Assembly (NCBI RefSeq): GCF_002929845.1
Contig: NZ_PJJS01000048.1
Span: forward strand, 56,840-120,839
DNA length: 64,000 nucleotides
Source of the DNA: Cryobacterium sp. M96
Lineage (GTDB): Bacteria > Actinomycetota > Actinomycetes > Actinomycetales > Microbacteriaceae
Reading direction: 5' to 3'
Shown here: one piece after another, positions 46,417 to 58,108 of the stretch
Numbering within the stretch: the first letter of the stretch is position 1
How the letters are laid out: every line of letters begins with the position of its first letter
Position numbers and translations under genes: made by a program
Notes under the pieces: generated by a model
What the model saw: only the letters and a program-made list of their open reading frames with translations
What the model was told of the DNA's origin: nothing
Database searches by the model: none

Positions 46417-47625
46417 GTGCTCATCGCTCTGAATGACGGAACCGCGGATGCCGTGGTGCGGCGCCATCTGCACCACCTGGTCGACGACGAGGTGCGGGCG
46501 AGCCCGAGCATCCGGGGTGGCCAGACCAGCGCCGACCGTGCCCTCGCGGCATTCTCGGTCGCGGGCTATGCGGCTAGGCGCAGCCAGGTGCTGCCGGAAA
46601 TCGATCGCGGGGCATCCCGGCTATCACCGTACATTCGGCACTCCCTGGTGCCGCTTAGCCGGGCTTGGGAGCACGTCGCAGACGGACCTGCCCGAGATAC
46701 CCGCAAATTCCGGGACGAGTTGCTCTGGCAGGAATACGCCCGACATCTCTATGCGCGTGTGGGTGTGGCCCTGCACCGAAACCTGCGCTTTGCGGCACCC
46801 TGGTCCGGAGAATTCGAACCCCAGGCCTGGCCGCACCGGATGCACTGCATCGACTCGGTCGTGTCGGAACTGGAAACCGACGGCTGGCTGGTCAACCAGA
46901 CCCGGATGTGGCTGGCCTCCCAGTACACGGTCCGGTCTGGCGCGGGGTGGCATGCCGGCCAGGAAGAATTCTACCGGCACCTGCTCGACGGCTCCCGCGC
47001 GGCCAACCTCCTGGGCTGGCAGTGGACCGTGGGTGCCGGCACCGGGTCCGCCTACGGCTTCGCCCGCTGGCAGGTTGAGAAACGAGCGCCGCAGCTCTGC
47101 CGGGACTGTCCGCTCGCCCGGGCCTGCCCGATCGAGCAGTTTCCGGTGGGGGCAGCGCCAGTGCCGGTGACGGATGCGCCGGCGAACCTCACGCACGATC
47201 CGCACCTGTCCGACACGCAGGGGCCTACCGACGTCGTGCGCCGCCGCGCACCCCGGTCGGTGCTGCTGACGGTGGATTCCCTGGGCGACGCCGATCCGGC
47301 CCTTGCGGCGCATCCCGCACTCCCGGCCGCCTTCGTCTTCGACGAGCCGGCCCTGGCCAGGCTGCGGCTCTCAAGCAAAAGACTGATCTTCACCGTGGAA
47401 ACCCTTCAGGATCTGGCCCGGCGTCGCGAGGTGGTCGTGTACCTGGGTGACCCGCGAGTGATCGTTCCGGACCTCGACGCAGCAGTCACGTTTGCACCGG
47501 TACCCAGCTTTGCGCGCTACGCGGAGGGCGCGGCCGCGCTGCATCCGTGGCCGTGGCTGGTGCCGCCGCATAGCGGATCGGTGGCCAGTTTCTCGGCCTG
47601 GCGCCGTGCCTCGGCCGGCGTCTAG
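46417..47625 (+). CDS. Photolyase/cryptochrome-like protein with permuted domain order
   Basis: The 402-residue protein begins with the FAD-binding domain (RLSPYIRHSLVPLSRAWEH, FRDELLWQEYARHLY, NQTRMWLASQYTVRSG, LGWQWTVGAGTGSAYG) and only then, from about residue 280, has the Rossmann-like domain that normally comes first (VLLTVDSLGDADPALA, PAAFVFDEPALARLRLSS, VETLQDLARR). Cys144, Cys228, Cys231 and Cys237 resemble the cysteine quartet of iron-sulfur photolyases. The start GTG 46417 lies five bases after TAAAAT, beyond the rhodopsin terminator; an ATG at 46351 is inside that hairpin. Role: DNA repair or light sensing, not decided. Confidence 0.8.
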   Translation: MLIALNDGTADAVVRRHLHHLVDDEVRASPSIRGGQTSADRALAAFSVAGYAARRSQVLPEIDRGASRLSPYIRHSLVPLSRAWEHVADGPARDTRKFRDELLWQEYARHLYARVGVALHRNLRFAAPWSGEFEPQAWPHRMHCIDSVVSELETDGWLVNQTRMWLASQYTVRSGAGWHAGQEEFYRHLLDGSRAANLLGWQWTVGAGTGSAYGFARWQVEKRAPQLCRDCPLARACPIEQFPVGAAPVPVTDAPANLTHDPHLSDTQGPTDVVRRRAPRSVLLTVDSLGDADPALAAHPALPAAFVFDEPALARLRLSSKRLIFTVETLQDLARRREVVVYLGDPRVIVPDLDAAVTFAPVPSFARYAEGAAALHPWPWLVPPHSGSVASFSAWRRASAGV

Positions 47626-47647
47626 AGTCCGAAGTCGAGCGTGCGGG

Positions 47648-47992
47648 CTAGCGGCCCTGGCGGCGCTTGCCGGGACGCGGCTGGCCCTTCACCTCGGGCG
47701 CGCGGCCCTTGCCCTTCGCCGCCTTGGCCTTTCCGCCCGCCGGAAGCGGCGGCTTCCAGGACTCATCCGAGGCGACCAGCTCGGTGCGGGCATCCGTGAG
47801 AAATAGGTTGCCCGCCGCGGTCAGCCGGGTGGTCTCCGTGGTTCGGTCGATGAGCACGACGCCGATGTTCGCCTCGAGTTTTGCGATCGAGGAGCGCAAT
47901 TTCGGGGTGGATATATTGAGGTTCATCGCGGCGCGCGGGAAGTGCAACTCCTCGGCGACGGCGATGAAATGCCGGAGGAGTGTGATGTCCAC
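47648..47992 (-). CDS. LysR-type DNA-binding domain protein without effector domain
   Basis: A 114-residue protein with a complete LysR helix-turn-helix (LLRHFIAVAEELHFPRAAMN, LRSSIAKLEANIGVVLIDRT, TRLTAAGNLFLTDARTELV) that ends in a Lys/Ala/Gly-rich basic tail where the effector domain should begin. The reading frame is clean, so it is probably a real short protein. GTG start 47990-47992 with AAAGGCG upstream. It is divergent from the gcv operon and could regulate it. Confidence 0.7.
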   Translation of the reverse strand: MDITLLRHFIAVAEELHFPRAAMNLNISTPKLRSSIAKLEANIGVVLIDRTTETTRLTAAGNLFLTDARTELVASDESWKPPLPAGGKAKAAKGKGRAPEVKGQPRPGKRRQGR

Positions 47993-48161
47993 GGAACGCC
48001 TTTCTGTGTGGGCCGCACGAATCGCGGGCGAAGTGACAAGGGTACGCGTTCCCGCTGGAGGTGTCGCCGGGAGGCAACGGAAGCGGCCGCACCGCGCTGC
48101 CGGGCCCGCACGCGCTAGGCTCGGAGCGCACACCCTTAAGTGAATATAGGGCCATCAAGGT

Positions 48162-48400
48162 CGATGCGGGAGAGTTCGGCGCCCTCAGGCAGTCGAACAC
48201 CGAAGGAGCAATCCTCCCCGACAATCTCTCAGGTACTCGTACCGCATCGAACTGGCCACTCTGAAAAGTAGTCGCGGCTCGACAGCGGCTCGCCCACGGT
48301 GAAAATCGCGCCCGACCAACGGCTGCGGTGAAGCTCTCAGGCCTGACGACAGAGGGGGAGTTCCCAGGGGTACGATCGATCGATCGCGCCCCGGAGATTC
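48162..48400 (+). ncRNA. Tandem glycine riboswitch upstream of gcvT
   Basis: Aptamer 1 is closed by CGATGCGG (48162-48169) pairing with CCGCATCG (48242-48249) and contains the conserved GGGAGAG, ACCGAAGGAGCAA and AATCTCTCAGG blocks. A second unit follows to about 48400 with AAGCTCTCAGG and the trailing ACAGAGGGGG; its first half matches the consensus poorly. Glycine binding is known to switch on cleavage-system genes. TATAGG at 48145-48150 is a possible -10 box. Confidence 0.85.
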
Positions 48401-48437
48401 TTGCTCGGCCCCCGGCCGGCGACAACCTGGAGAACTC

Positions 48438-49592
48438 ATGACCTCGGACACTGAAGCCCACACCGATTCAACCCCCACGGTGGAGCGGTTCTCCCCGCTG
48501 CACCTGGCGCACGTGGATGCCGGCGCCAGTTTCACGGACTTCGCCGGGTGGCAGATGCCGGTGCGCTACTCGAGCGATCTCGCCGAGCACCACGCCGTGC
48601 GCACCAGCGCGGGCATTTTCGACCTCTCGCACATGGCCGAGATCCTGGTGGCCGGGCCGGACGCCGGAGCGTTCCTCGACTATGCCCTCGCCGGCCAACT
48701 CTCCACGATCGACCTGCTGCAGGCCAAGTACAGCCTCATCCTCAACCGTGCCGGCGGCATCATCGACGACATCGTCGTCTACCGCACGGCCGAGAACGAG
48801 TACCTCGTCATCGCCAACGCGGGCAACCGTTTCCCGGCGGTCAAGGCGCTCACGGCCCGGGCCACCCGCTTCGACGTCACCGTCACCGATCAGAGCGACG
48901 ACGTCGCCCTGATCGCCGTGCAGGGGCCTAATTCGCGCGCCATCCTCGAGGCCACGGCGGACCTCACGGTCGGCGGCGACCTGTCAGCGCTGAAGTACTA
49001 CCGCGCCCTGGGTGGTACCTTCCAGGCCGGCCGCGTTCTCATTGCCCGCACCGGCTACACCGGTGAAGACGGCTTCGAACTCTATGTCGACGTGCCGGAT
49101 GCCGCGGCGCTCTGGGACGCGCTCCGCGCGGCGGGCGCCTCTTTCCACCTCGTGCCGGCGGGGCTCGCCAGCCGCGACACCCTCCGTCTCGAGGCCGGCA
49201 TGCCGCTCTACGGCCACGAACTGAGCACCTCGACCTACCCGGCGCAGGCCGGACTCGGCCGCGTTGTGAACCTCGCCAAGGAGGTCGATTTCATCGGCCG
49301 CGAGGCCAGCGAAGAGGGTCCCAGCGCGGAGGCGCGCGTACTCGTGGGACTGGAATCTGCCGGCAAGCGTGCCGGGCGCGCCGACTACCCGGTATATCGC
49401 AGTGCCGACGCGACCGTGGCCGACGGCGTGATCACGAGCGGGGCGCTGTCGCCGACGCTCGGACATCCGATCGCCATGGCCTACGTGGCTCCCGGCCTGG
49501 CGCGACTCGGCACCCAGGTCTTCGTCGATGTGCGCGGCACCCGCATCCCCGCAACTGTGACCGCCCTTCCGTTCTACAAGCGTCAGAAATAG
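48438..49592 (+). CDS. gcvT: Glycine cleavage system T protein (aminomethyltransferase)
   Basis: The 384-residue tetrahydrofolate-dependent aminomethyltransferase. [51 protein letters not shown] and [14 protein letters not shown] are folate- and substrate-binding blocks; [20 protein letters not shown] is the conserved motif before the C-terminal domain. ATG 48438 with GGAG upstream. First gene of gcvT-gcvH-gcvP, under the glycine riboswitch. Confidence 0.96.
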   Translation: MTSDTEAHTDSTPTVERFSPLHLAHVDAGASFTDFAGWQMPVRYSSDLAEHHAVRTSAGIFDLSHMAEILVAGPDAGAFLDYALAGQLSTIDLLQAKYSLILNRAGGIIDDIVVYRTAENEYLVIANAGNRFPAVKALTARATRFDVTVTDQSDDVALIAVQGPNSRAILEATADLTVGGDLSALKYYRALGGTFQAGRVLIARTGYTGEDGFELYVDVPDAAALWDALRAAGASFHLVPAGLASRDTLRLEAGMPLYGHELSTSTYPAQAGLGRVVNLAKEVDFIGREASEEGPSAEARVLVGLESAGKRAGRADYPVYRSADATVADGVITSGALSPTLGHPIAMAYVAPGLARLGTQVFVDVRGTRIPATVTALPFYKRQK

Positions 49593-49617
49593 TCCACCCC
49601 TCGAGAGGAACACCCCC

Positions 49618-49989
49618 ATGGCCGAACAGTCTGAACTCCAATACACCGCCGAGCACGAGTGGGTTCTCGTCGACGGCGACACCGCCACCGTCGGCATCAC
49701 CGCCTACGCCGCCGACAAGCTAGGCGACGTCGTCTTCGTCGAGTTGCCAGCCGTCGGCAGCGATGTCGCCGGCGGCACCGTCGTCGGCGAGATCGAGTCC
49801 ACCAAGTCGGTCGGCGAGCTCTTCGCCCCTGTCACGGGCACCGTCGCCGAGACCAACGACGCCGTCGTCGAGAGCCCCGAGCTCGTCAACAGCGACCCGT
49901 TCGGCGCCGGCTGGCTGCTCAAGGTCACGTTCGCGGAGTTGCCTCCTCTCCTCAGTTACGCCGACTACTCCGCCCTCATCGGCGAGTAA
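49618..49989 (+). CDS. gcvH: Glycine cleavage system H protein
   Basis: The 123-residue lipoyl carrier protein. [17 protein letters not shown] has the lysine that carries lipoate, and [20 protein letters not shown] is the N-terminal part of the lipoyl fold. It shuttles the aminomethyl group between P, T and L proteins. AGAGGAA lies upstream of ATG 49618, 25 bases after gcvT. Confidence 0.96.
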   Translation: MAEQSELQYTAEHEWVLVDGDTATVGITAYAADKLGDVVFVELPAVGSDVAGGTVVGEIESTKSVGELFAPVTGTVAETNDAVVESPELVNSDPFGAGWLLKVTFAELPPLLSYADYSALIGE

Positions 49990-50017
49990 CGAAAACGAAA
50001 AGCCAGGTTCCGCACAC

Positions 50018-52966
<2,949 letters not shown>

Positions 52967-52979
52967 ACCGCCACTCCCT

Positions 52980-53064
52980 AACGAATTCGACGGAGATTTT
53001 GCCTGTCCGGCCAGGTTTTGGCCCGATTCGCGCCATTCTCGGCAAAATCTCCGTCGAATTCGCG
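52980..53064. repeat. 85-bp palindromic intergenic repeat, copy 4
   Basis: AACGAATTCGACGGAGATTT at the left and the inverse arm ATCTCCGTCGAATT at the right flank a 37-base core; its right core half CGCCATTCTCGGCA matches copy 1. It lies between the convergent gcvP and CPBP protease genes. Confidence 0.85.
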
Positions 53065-53108
53065 GGCCGGCCGGCCGGCAGGTCAGGCAGGTCAGGTCGG
53101 CCGGCAGG

Positions 53109-53879
53109 TCAGCCAGCGGGGGCGAGGAGCCCCGGCCACCAGGTGAGGGCGAGCGGGTACCCGATGAAGGAAACTATGTCGAGGATCCAGTGCGCAATCA
53201 CGAGCGGCATCGTGCGTCCCCAACGCAGATAGCACCAGCCGAACAGCACCCCCATGGCCGCATTGCCGAAGAACGGCCCGATGCCCTGGTAGAGATGGTA
53301 GCTGCCGCGCAGAAGCGCCGAGGACACGATGATGGTCCAGGTGGACCAACCCAGCTCGCGCAGCCGGGTAAACAGGTAGCCGACCACAATCAGCTCCTCG
53401 ACCAGTGCCGAGCGCAGTGCCGAGAGCACCAGGATCGGGATCGTCCACCAGAACGTGTCGAGCGGCGACGGCACGATCGCCACGGTGAAGCCGAGGGACC
53501 GCCCGGCGAGGTAGAGCCCCAGTCCGGGGATACCGATCACGAGCACCAGCCCGAAACCGCGCATTAGGTCGCGCCCCGGCTGCGTGAAGTCGAAGCCCAG
53601 CCGCCGGAACGGGCTCTGCCCCGGCAGCCACAGGAGGTAGAGCACCAGGGCCACGGCGAACAGGGCGAAGAAGATGCCGAGGAACTGATAGCTGAAGTCG
53701 AGCCATTCCCGCGGCGACTGCGACCCGTTCAGGGTCGCCGACTGCTCCGAGAGCGGCCGGGCGTCGGTCAGCCGGGCGATGATCGAAATGATCGAGTAGA
53801 GCGCGGATGCCCCGAGCGACATTCCGAGGACGATCCCCACCTCCCAGCGGAGCCCGGTTCGATTGCCGCGCAGAGTCAC
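53109..53879 (-). CDS. CPBP family intramembrane metalloprotease
   Basis: A 256-residue protein with about seven helices. SALRSALVEELIVVGYLFTR is the EExxxR motif of the Abi/CAAX protease family in the variant form E-E-L-I-V-x-G-Y-L, and SALLRGSYHLYQGIGPFFGN with PLVIAHWILD supplies the conserved histidines. The GTG 53877-53879 overlaps the upstream gene's stop by four bases, so an extended frame above it is not used. Roles in this family include processing of membrane proteins and self-immunity. Confidence 0.85.
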   Translation of the reverse strand: MTLRGNRTGLRWEVGIVLGMSLGASALYSIISIIARLTDARPLSEQSATLNGSQSPREWLDFSYQFLGIFFALFAVALVLYLLWLPGQSPFRRLGFDFTQPGRDLMRGFGLVLVIGIPGLGLYLAGRSLGFTVAIVPSPLDTFWWTIPILVLSALRSALVEELIVVGYLFTRLRELGWSTWTIIVSSALLRGSYHLYQGIGPFFGNAAMGVLFGWCYLRWGRTMPLVIAHWILDIVSFIGYPLALTWWPGLLAPAG

Positions 53880-54268
53880 GCGCCCGGCTTCATCCGGCAG
53901 GCCGGTGTTCCCCCGGGCAGCCGGTGGCGGTACCGCGCCACGAGCCGGTAGCCCACTTCGGCCGCCCACGACCACGGCGGCACGGTGCCGAGCCAGCCCA
54001 ATACGCGCATGAGCGCATTCGGCTGGTGCCGAAGCAGGGCGGCCACGGCCGCGGCGCCGCCGAACCGGTGGTCGTCGACGATCAGCCAAACCCGGGACTG
54101 GGCATCCTTCGTCGTCAGCGCATAGGAGGCCAGGTCGGTCCACTGGTAGGGAGCGGAAGCCGGCATGCCGGGAATCAGACGCTTCATGGTGTTCACGGAG
54201 GTCGTGCAGAACGCGCAGTCGCCGTCGAAGATCAACAGCGGAGGGCGTGCGTGGGCGGTCACGATCAT
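53876..54268 (-). CDS. DCC-family thiol-disulfide oxidoreductase-like protein (DUF393)
   Basis: The 130-residue protein begins LLIFDGDCAFCTTSVNTMKR, the DxDC-x-x-C motif of the DCC family, followed by PYQWTDLASYAL and VWLIVDDHRFGGAAAVAALL. Two candidate starts are ATG 54268 and GTG 54262; GGGAGG ends directly before the ATG, which favours the GTG by spacing. Coupled to the CPBP protease by a GTGA overlap. Confidence 0.8.
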   Translation of the reverse strand: MIVTAHARPPLLIFDGDCAFCTTSVNTMKRLIPGMPASAPYQWTDLASYALTTKDAQSRVWLIVDDHRFGGAAAVAALLRHQPNALMRVLGWLGTVPPWSWAAEVGYRLVARYRHRLPGGTPACRMKPGA

Positions 54269-54366
54269 CCTCCCATCTTCCCACTGCTCGGAACGTGCAG
54301 GTTGCTGAATTCGGTGGGCGGATTGCGCGCAAGAACCTGCTGTGGCGCAACTATCCTGCGCAGTTT

Positions 54367-54388
54367 GTTTCGCATCTGTAACGTTTCC
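54367..54388 (+). promoter_or_regulatory. Motif shared with the promoter region of the decayed binding-protein copy
   Basis: GTTTCGCATCTGTAACGTTT lies about 105 bases upstream of the oligopeptide binding protein. A related block, GTTTCAAAACTGTTACATTT, lies at 60245 upstream of the binding-protein pseudogene. A preceding TTGCGC and a following CTTTAA/CTTAAA are also shared. It may be a promoter or operator inherited with the gene. Confidence 0.4.
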
Positions 54389-54492
54389 CCAATAGATTAT
54401 GCGAAGTCGGCGCCCACTCTTTAAGGTCGGTATATCCGAGATGTCTGCTCGCCCGAGGGTCACGCGGCATTTCCCTGTGCACTGGAGGAAAA

Positions 54493-56103
54493 TTGAAAAT
54501 CAGGAGACTGGGCATACCTGCCATCGCCTTGGCTGCCGCGGGAGCCCTCGTGCTCTCCGGTTGCGCCAGTGGAGACGCCCCGGCAGAGAGTGACACCGCG
54601 GCGATCATCACCACGAACGGATCCGAGCCGCAGAACCCGCTGGTCCCGACGAACACCACCGAGACCGGAGGCGGCAAGATCACCACCTCGATCTTCGCCG
54701 GGCTCGTCTCGTACAACGCCAAAGGCGAGATCGAGAACGAGGTCGCCAAGTCGATCGAGTCCGACGACGCCCAGAACTGGACCGTCACGCTCAACGACGG
54801 CTGGGAGTTCACCGACGGCGAGGCCGTCACGGCTGACTCCTTCGTGGACGCCTGGAACTTCGGAGCGAAGTTCAGCAACGCTCAGAGCGCCTCTTACTTC
54901 TTTGACAACATCGCCGGCTTCAGCTACGACGCTGACGCCGAACTGACCGGTCTGAAGGTTGTCGACGAATCCACCTTCACGGTCGAGCTGGCCTCGCCCG
55001 AGGCCGACTGGCCGCTGCGCCTGGGCTACACGGCGTTCATGCCGCTGCCCTCCGCCGCGTATGAGGACATGGAAGCCTTCGGCGAGAACCCGATCGGCAA
55101 CGGCCCGTACATGCTGGCCAAAGAGGGCGCCTGGGAGCACGAGGTCGGAATCGACCTCGTCACCAACCCCGAGTACGACGGCGTGCGCAAGCCCGCCAAT
55201 GGTGGCCTGAACATCGTCTTCTACGCCTCGATGGACGCCGCGTACGCGGATGTCCAGGGTGGCAACCTCGACGTGCTCGACGCCGTCCCGGACGCCGCGT
55301 TCGAGTCCTACGAGTCGGACTTCCCGGACCGCTTCGTGAACCAGCCGGCCGCCATCTTCCAGGGCTTCAACATGCCGTACTACCTCGAGCACTGGAGTGG
55401 TGAGGAGGGCAAGCTGCGACGCGCCGCCATCTCGATGTCGATCGACCGCAAGGAAATCACGGACGTCATCTTCCAGGGCACGCGCACCCCTGCGACCGAC
55501 TTCACTTCGCCGGTCATCGACGGTTACTCCGATTCCCTCAAGGGTGCCGAAGTCCTCGAATACAACCCGAAAGAAGCCAAGGCCAAGTGGGCCGAAGCCG
55601 ACGCGATCGCACCTTACACCGGCACGTTCGACCTCGCCTACAACTCCGACGGCGGCCATGCCGCCTGGGTCGACGCGGTGACCAACAGCATCAAGAACAC
55701 GTTGGGCATCGAAGCCATCGGCAAGCCGTACCCGACGTTCGCTGCGGCGCTCGACGACCGTTCCGCCGACAAGCTGACCGGTGGAACCCGCGCCGGCTGG
55801 CAGGGTGACTACCCGTCGCTGTACAACTTCCTCGCTCCGCTGTACCAGACCGGTGCCGGCTCGAACTACGAGGACTACACCAGCGAAGAGTTCGACGCGC
55901 TGCTCAAGGAAGGCGCAGCCGCGTCCTCCGTCGAGGACGCCACCGCGAAGTACCAGGAAGCACAGGAAGTCCTCCTCGCCGACCTCCCCACGATCCCGCT
56001 CTGGTACTCCAACGTCAGTGGCGTCTGGTCCGAGTCGGTCGAGAACGTCGTCTTCGGCTGGGACTCCGTGCCGATGTACACCGACATCACCAAGAGCGAG
56101 TAG
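54493..56103 (+). CDS. Peptide ABC importer substrate-binding lipoprotein (OppA/DppA type)
   Basis: A 536-residue family 5 binding protein. The signal peptide ends ALVLSGCASG (lipobox), and the body has NDGWEFTDGEAVTADSFVDA, ENPIGNGPYMLAKEG, LRRAAISMSIDRKEIT and PTIPLWYSNVSGVWS, standard blocks for oligopeptide binding proteins. TTG start at 54493 with GGAGGAAAA upstream. First gene of a complete Opp operon; a hairpin separates it from the permeases. Confidence 0.92.
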   Translation: MKIRRLGIPAIALAAAGALVLSGCASGDAPAESDTAAIITTNGSEPQNPLVPTNTTETGGGKITTSIFAGLVSYNAKGEIENEVAKSIESDDAQNWTVTLNDGWEFTDGEAVTADSFVDAWNFGAKFSNAQSASYFFDNIAGFSYDADAELTGLKVVDESTFTVELASPEADWPLRLGYTAFMPLPSAAYEDMEAFGENPIGNGPYMLAKEGAWEHEVGIDLVTNPEYDGVRKPANGGLNIVFYASMDAAYADVQGGNLDVLDAVPDAAFESYESDFPDRFVNQPAAIFQGFNMPYYLEHWSGEEGKLRRAAISMSIDRKEITDVIFQGTRTPATDFTSPVIDGYSDSLKGAEVLEYNPKEAKAKWAEADAIAPYTGTFDLAYNSDGGHAAWVDAVTNSIKNTLGIEAIGKPYPTFAAALDDRSADKLTGGTRAGWQGDYPSLYNFLAPLYQTGAGSNYEDYTSEEFDALLKEGAAASSVEDATAKYQEAQEVLLADLPTIPLWYSNVSGVWSESVENVVFGWDSVPMYTDITKSE

Positions 56104-56140
56104 CTCTCGTTCAACCAGCTCGTCAGCAGTAAACAGATAA

Positions 56141-56183
56141 CACGTGTGGGGTTCGGGGCATACAGCCCCGGACCCCACACGTG
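56141..56183 (+). terminator. Intercistronic hairpin after the binding protein
   Basis: CACGTGTGGGGTTCGGGGC, five bases, then its inverse GCCCCGGACCCCACACGTG with one mismatch. With no U-tract it may act as a partial terminator or RNA-stabilising hairpin, giving more binding protein than permease. Confidence 0.7.
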
Positions 56184-56241
56184 ACTAGACTCAACCAGTG
56201 ATTGTGAATTTCATGTACATACGTTCCGGCTTGGGGACCTG

Positions 56242-57171
56242 ATGATCTGGTATACCGGCAAACGCCTGCTCCAGATGATCCCGGTGTTTTTCGGTGCGAC
56301 ACTCCTGATCTACTTCATGGTGTTCTCTCTTCCCGGAGACCCCATCGCGGCCCTGTACGGCGATCGGCCCCCGGCTCCTGGAGTGATCGAGCAGATCCGC
56401 GCCCAGTACAACCTGGACAAGCCATTCATCGTGCAGTACTTCATCTACATCGGCAACTTCTTTCAGGGTGACCTTGGCACCACCTACTCCGGCCGCCCGG
56501 TCAGCGACGTGATGGCGAAGGCCTTCCCGATCACCGCCCGTCTGGCCCTGCTCGCGCTGGCCATAGAAGCCATCTTCGGCATCCTCGTCGGTCTCGTCGC
56601 TGGGCTCCGCAAGGGCAAGCTCTTCGACACCAGCGCCCTCGTGGTCAGCCTCCTCCTGATCAGCGTCCCCACGTTCGTGATCGGTTTCGTGCTGCAATAC
56701 GTCTTCGCGGTGAAGCTCGGCTGGGCGCGCACCACGGTGAGCAGCGAAGCTCCCCTGAGTGAACTGCTGCTGCCGGCCCTTGTTCTGGCCTCCGTCTCCT
56801 TCGCCTACATTGTGCGGCTCACCCGGGCCAGTGTCTCCGACAACCTCAGTGCGGATTTCGTGCGCACCGCCACAGCAAAGGGGCTCTCCCGCCGCCGGGT
56901 GGTGGGCGTGCACGTGTTGCGCAACTCCCTGGTCCCGGTCGTCACCTTCCTCGGCGTCGACCTCGGCTCACTGATGGTCGGTGCCATCGTCACCGAGGGC
57001 ATCTTCAACATCAACGGCGTCGGCGGCACCGTCTATAAGGCGATCAAGCTCGGCGAAGGACCCACCGTGGTGTCGTTCATCGCGGTGATGGTCGTGATCT
57101 TCGTGCTGGCCAACCTGCTCGTCGACCTCCTCTACGCAGCTCTGGACCCGAGGATTCGTTATGCCAAATAA
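56242..57171 (+). CDS. oppB: Peptide ABC importer permease (OppB type)
   Basis: A 309-residue permease with six helices. The N-terminal LLQMIPVFFGATLLIYFMVF and FSLPGDPIAALYGDRP, and the EAA loop FVRTATAKGLSRRRVVGVHV, are typical of OppB/DppB. Start ATG 56242. It overlaps oppC by 11 bases. Confidence 0.93.
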   Translation: MIWYTGKRLLQMIPVFFGATLLIYFMVFSLPGDPIAALYGDRPPAPGVIEQIRAQYNLDKPFIVQYFIYIGNFFQGDLGTTYSGRPVSDVMAKAFPITARLALLALAIEAIFGILVGLVAGLRKGKLFDTSALVVSLLLISVPTFVIGFVLQYVFAVKLGWARTTVSSEAPLSELLLPALVLASVSFAYIVRLTRASVSDNLSADFVRTATAKGLSRRRVVGVHVLRNSLVPVVTFLGVDLGSLMVGAIVTEGIFNINGVGGTVYKAIKLGEGPTVVSFIAVMVVIFVLANLLVDLLYAALDPRIRYAK

Positions 57172-58108
57172 GAACCCGAACGCGCAGACCCACTACGTGG
57201 CCGCGCTCGAAGAAACCCCGGTCGAAGTCGTCGACCGCCTCGATGAATCGCAGAAGGCCCGCAGCACCTGGGCGGATGCCTGGGACGCCATGCGCGTGCG
57301 GCCCACCTTCTGGATCTCTTCGGCCCTGATCCTCCTGATCGTTATCGTCGCCCTGTTCCCGAGCCTGTTCGCCCAGGTGTCACCCACCGAGTGCGACCTC
57401 GGCGACAGCCACGCTGGTCCGGGAGACGGACATCCGCTCGGCTACACCCGTCAGGGCTGCGACATCTACGCGCGAATCATCTTCGGCACGCAGGCCTCGG
57501 TCACCGTCGGCCTGCTTGCCACGATCCTGGTGACCTTCACGGGAATCATCGTCGGCGCGCTCGCCGGTTACTACGGCGGCGTGCTCGACTCAATCGTCTC
57601 CCGCATCGGCGACATCTTCTTCGCCGTCCCCACCGTGCTGGGCGCGATCGTGCTCATGTCGGTCCTGCCGGAGCGCACTCCCGTCACCATCGCACTCGTG
57701 CTGTCGCTTTTCGCCTGGCCGCAGATCGCGAGAATCATGCGCGGCGCGGTACTCTCCGCCCGCAACTCGGACTACGTCACGGCGTCCGTCGCCCTGGGCG
57801 TCAGCAAATTCCGGATTCTGCTGCGCCACGTCGTGCCGAACTCGATCGCCCCCGTGATCGTGATCGCCACCGTCTCGCTGGGCACGTTCATCGTCGCCGA
57901 GGCCACCCTGTCGTTCCTCGGCATCGGCCTCCCGCCGGGCATCATGTCCTGGGGTAACGACATCGACGCGGCGAAGAGTTCGCTCCGCACCAACCCGCAG
58001 GTGCTGCTCTACCCTGCGGCGGCACTGTCCGTGACCGTCCTCGCGTTCCTCATGCTGGGCGACGTCGTGCGCGACGCCCTCGACCCCGAAGCGAGGGCCC
58101 GCCGATGA
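57161..58108 (+). CDS. oppC: Peptide ABC importer permease (OppC type)
   Basis: The 315-residue partner permease. After a cytosolic N-terminus of about 45 residues come six helices, with GYTRQGCDIYARIIFGTQAS and the EAA loop YVTASVALGVSKFRILLRHV. It overlaps the ATPase gene by four bases, so oppB-oppC-oppDF are coupled. Confidence 0.93.
   Translation: MPNKNPNAQTHYVAALEETPVEVVDRLDESQKARSTWADAWDAMRVRPTFWISSALILLIVIVALFPSLFAQVSPTECDLGDSHAGPGDGHPLGYTRQGCDIYARIIFGTQASVTVGLLATILVTFTGIIVGALAGYYGGVLDSIVSRIGDIFFAVPTVLGAIVLMSVLPERTPVTIALVLSLFAWPQIARIMRGAVLSARNSDYVTASVALGVSKFRILLRHVVPNSIAPVIVIATVSLGTFIVAEATLSFLGIGLPPGIMSWGNDIDAAKSSLRTNPQVLLYPAAALSVTVLAFLMLGDVVRDALDPEARARR

Noticed and set aside
49763..50017. 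Extended N-terminus of gcvP
   Set aside because: The extension lies inside gcvH in another frame and is Ser/Arg-rich; the family start is at 50018.
53880..54350. Extended N-terminus of the CPBP protease
   Set aside because: It overlaps the DCC-family gene in another frame, which has its own clear motif; the coupled GTG at 53879 is the better start.
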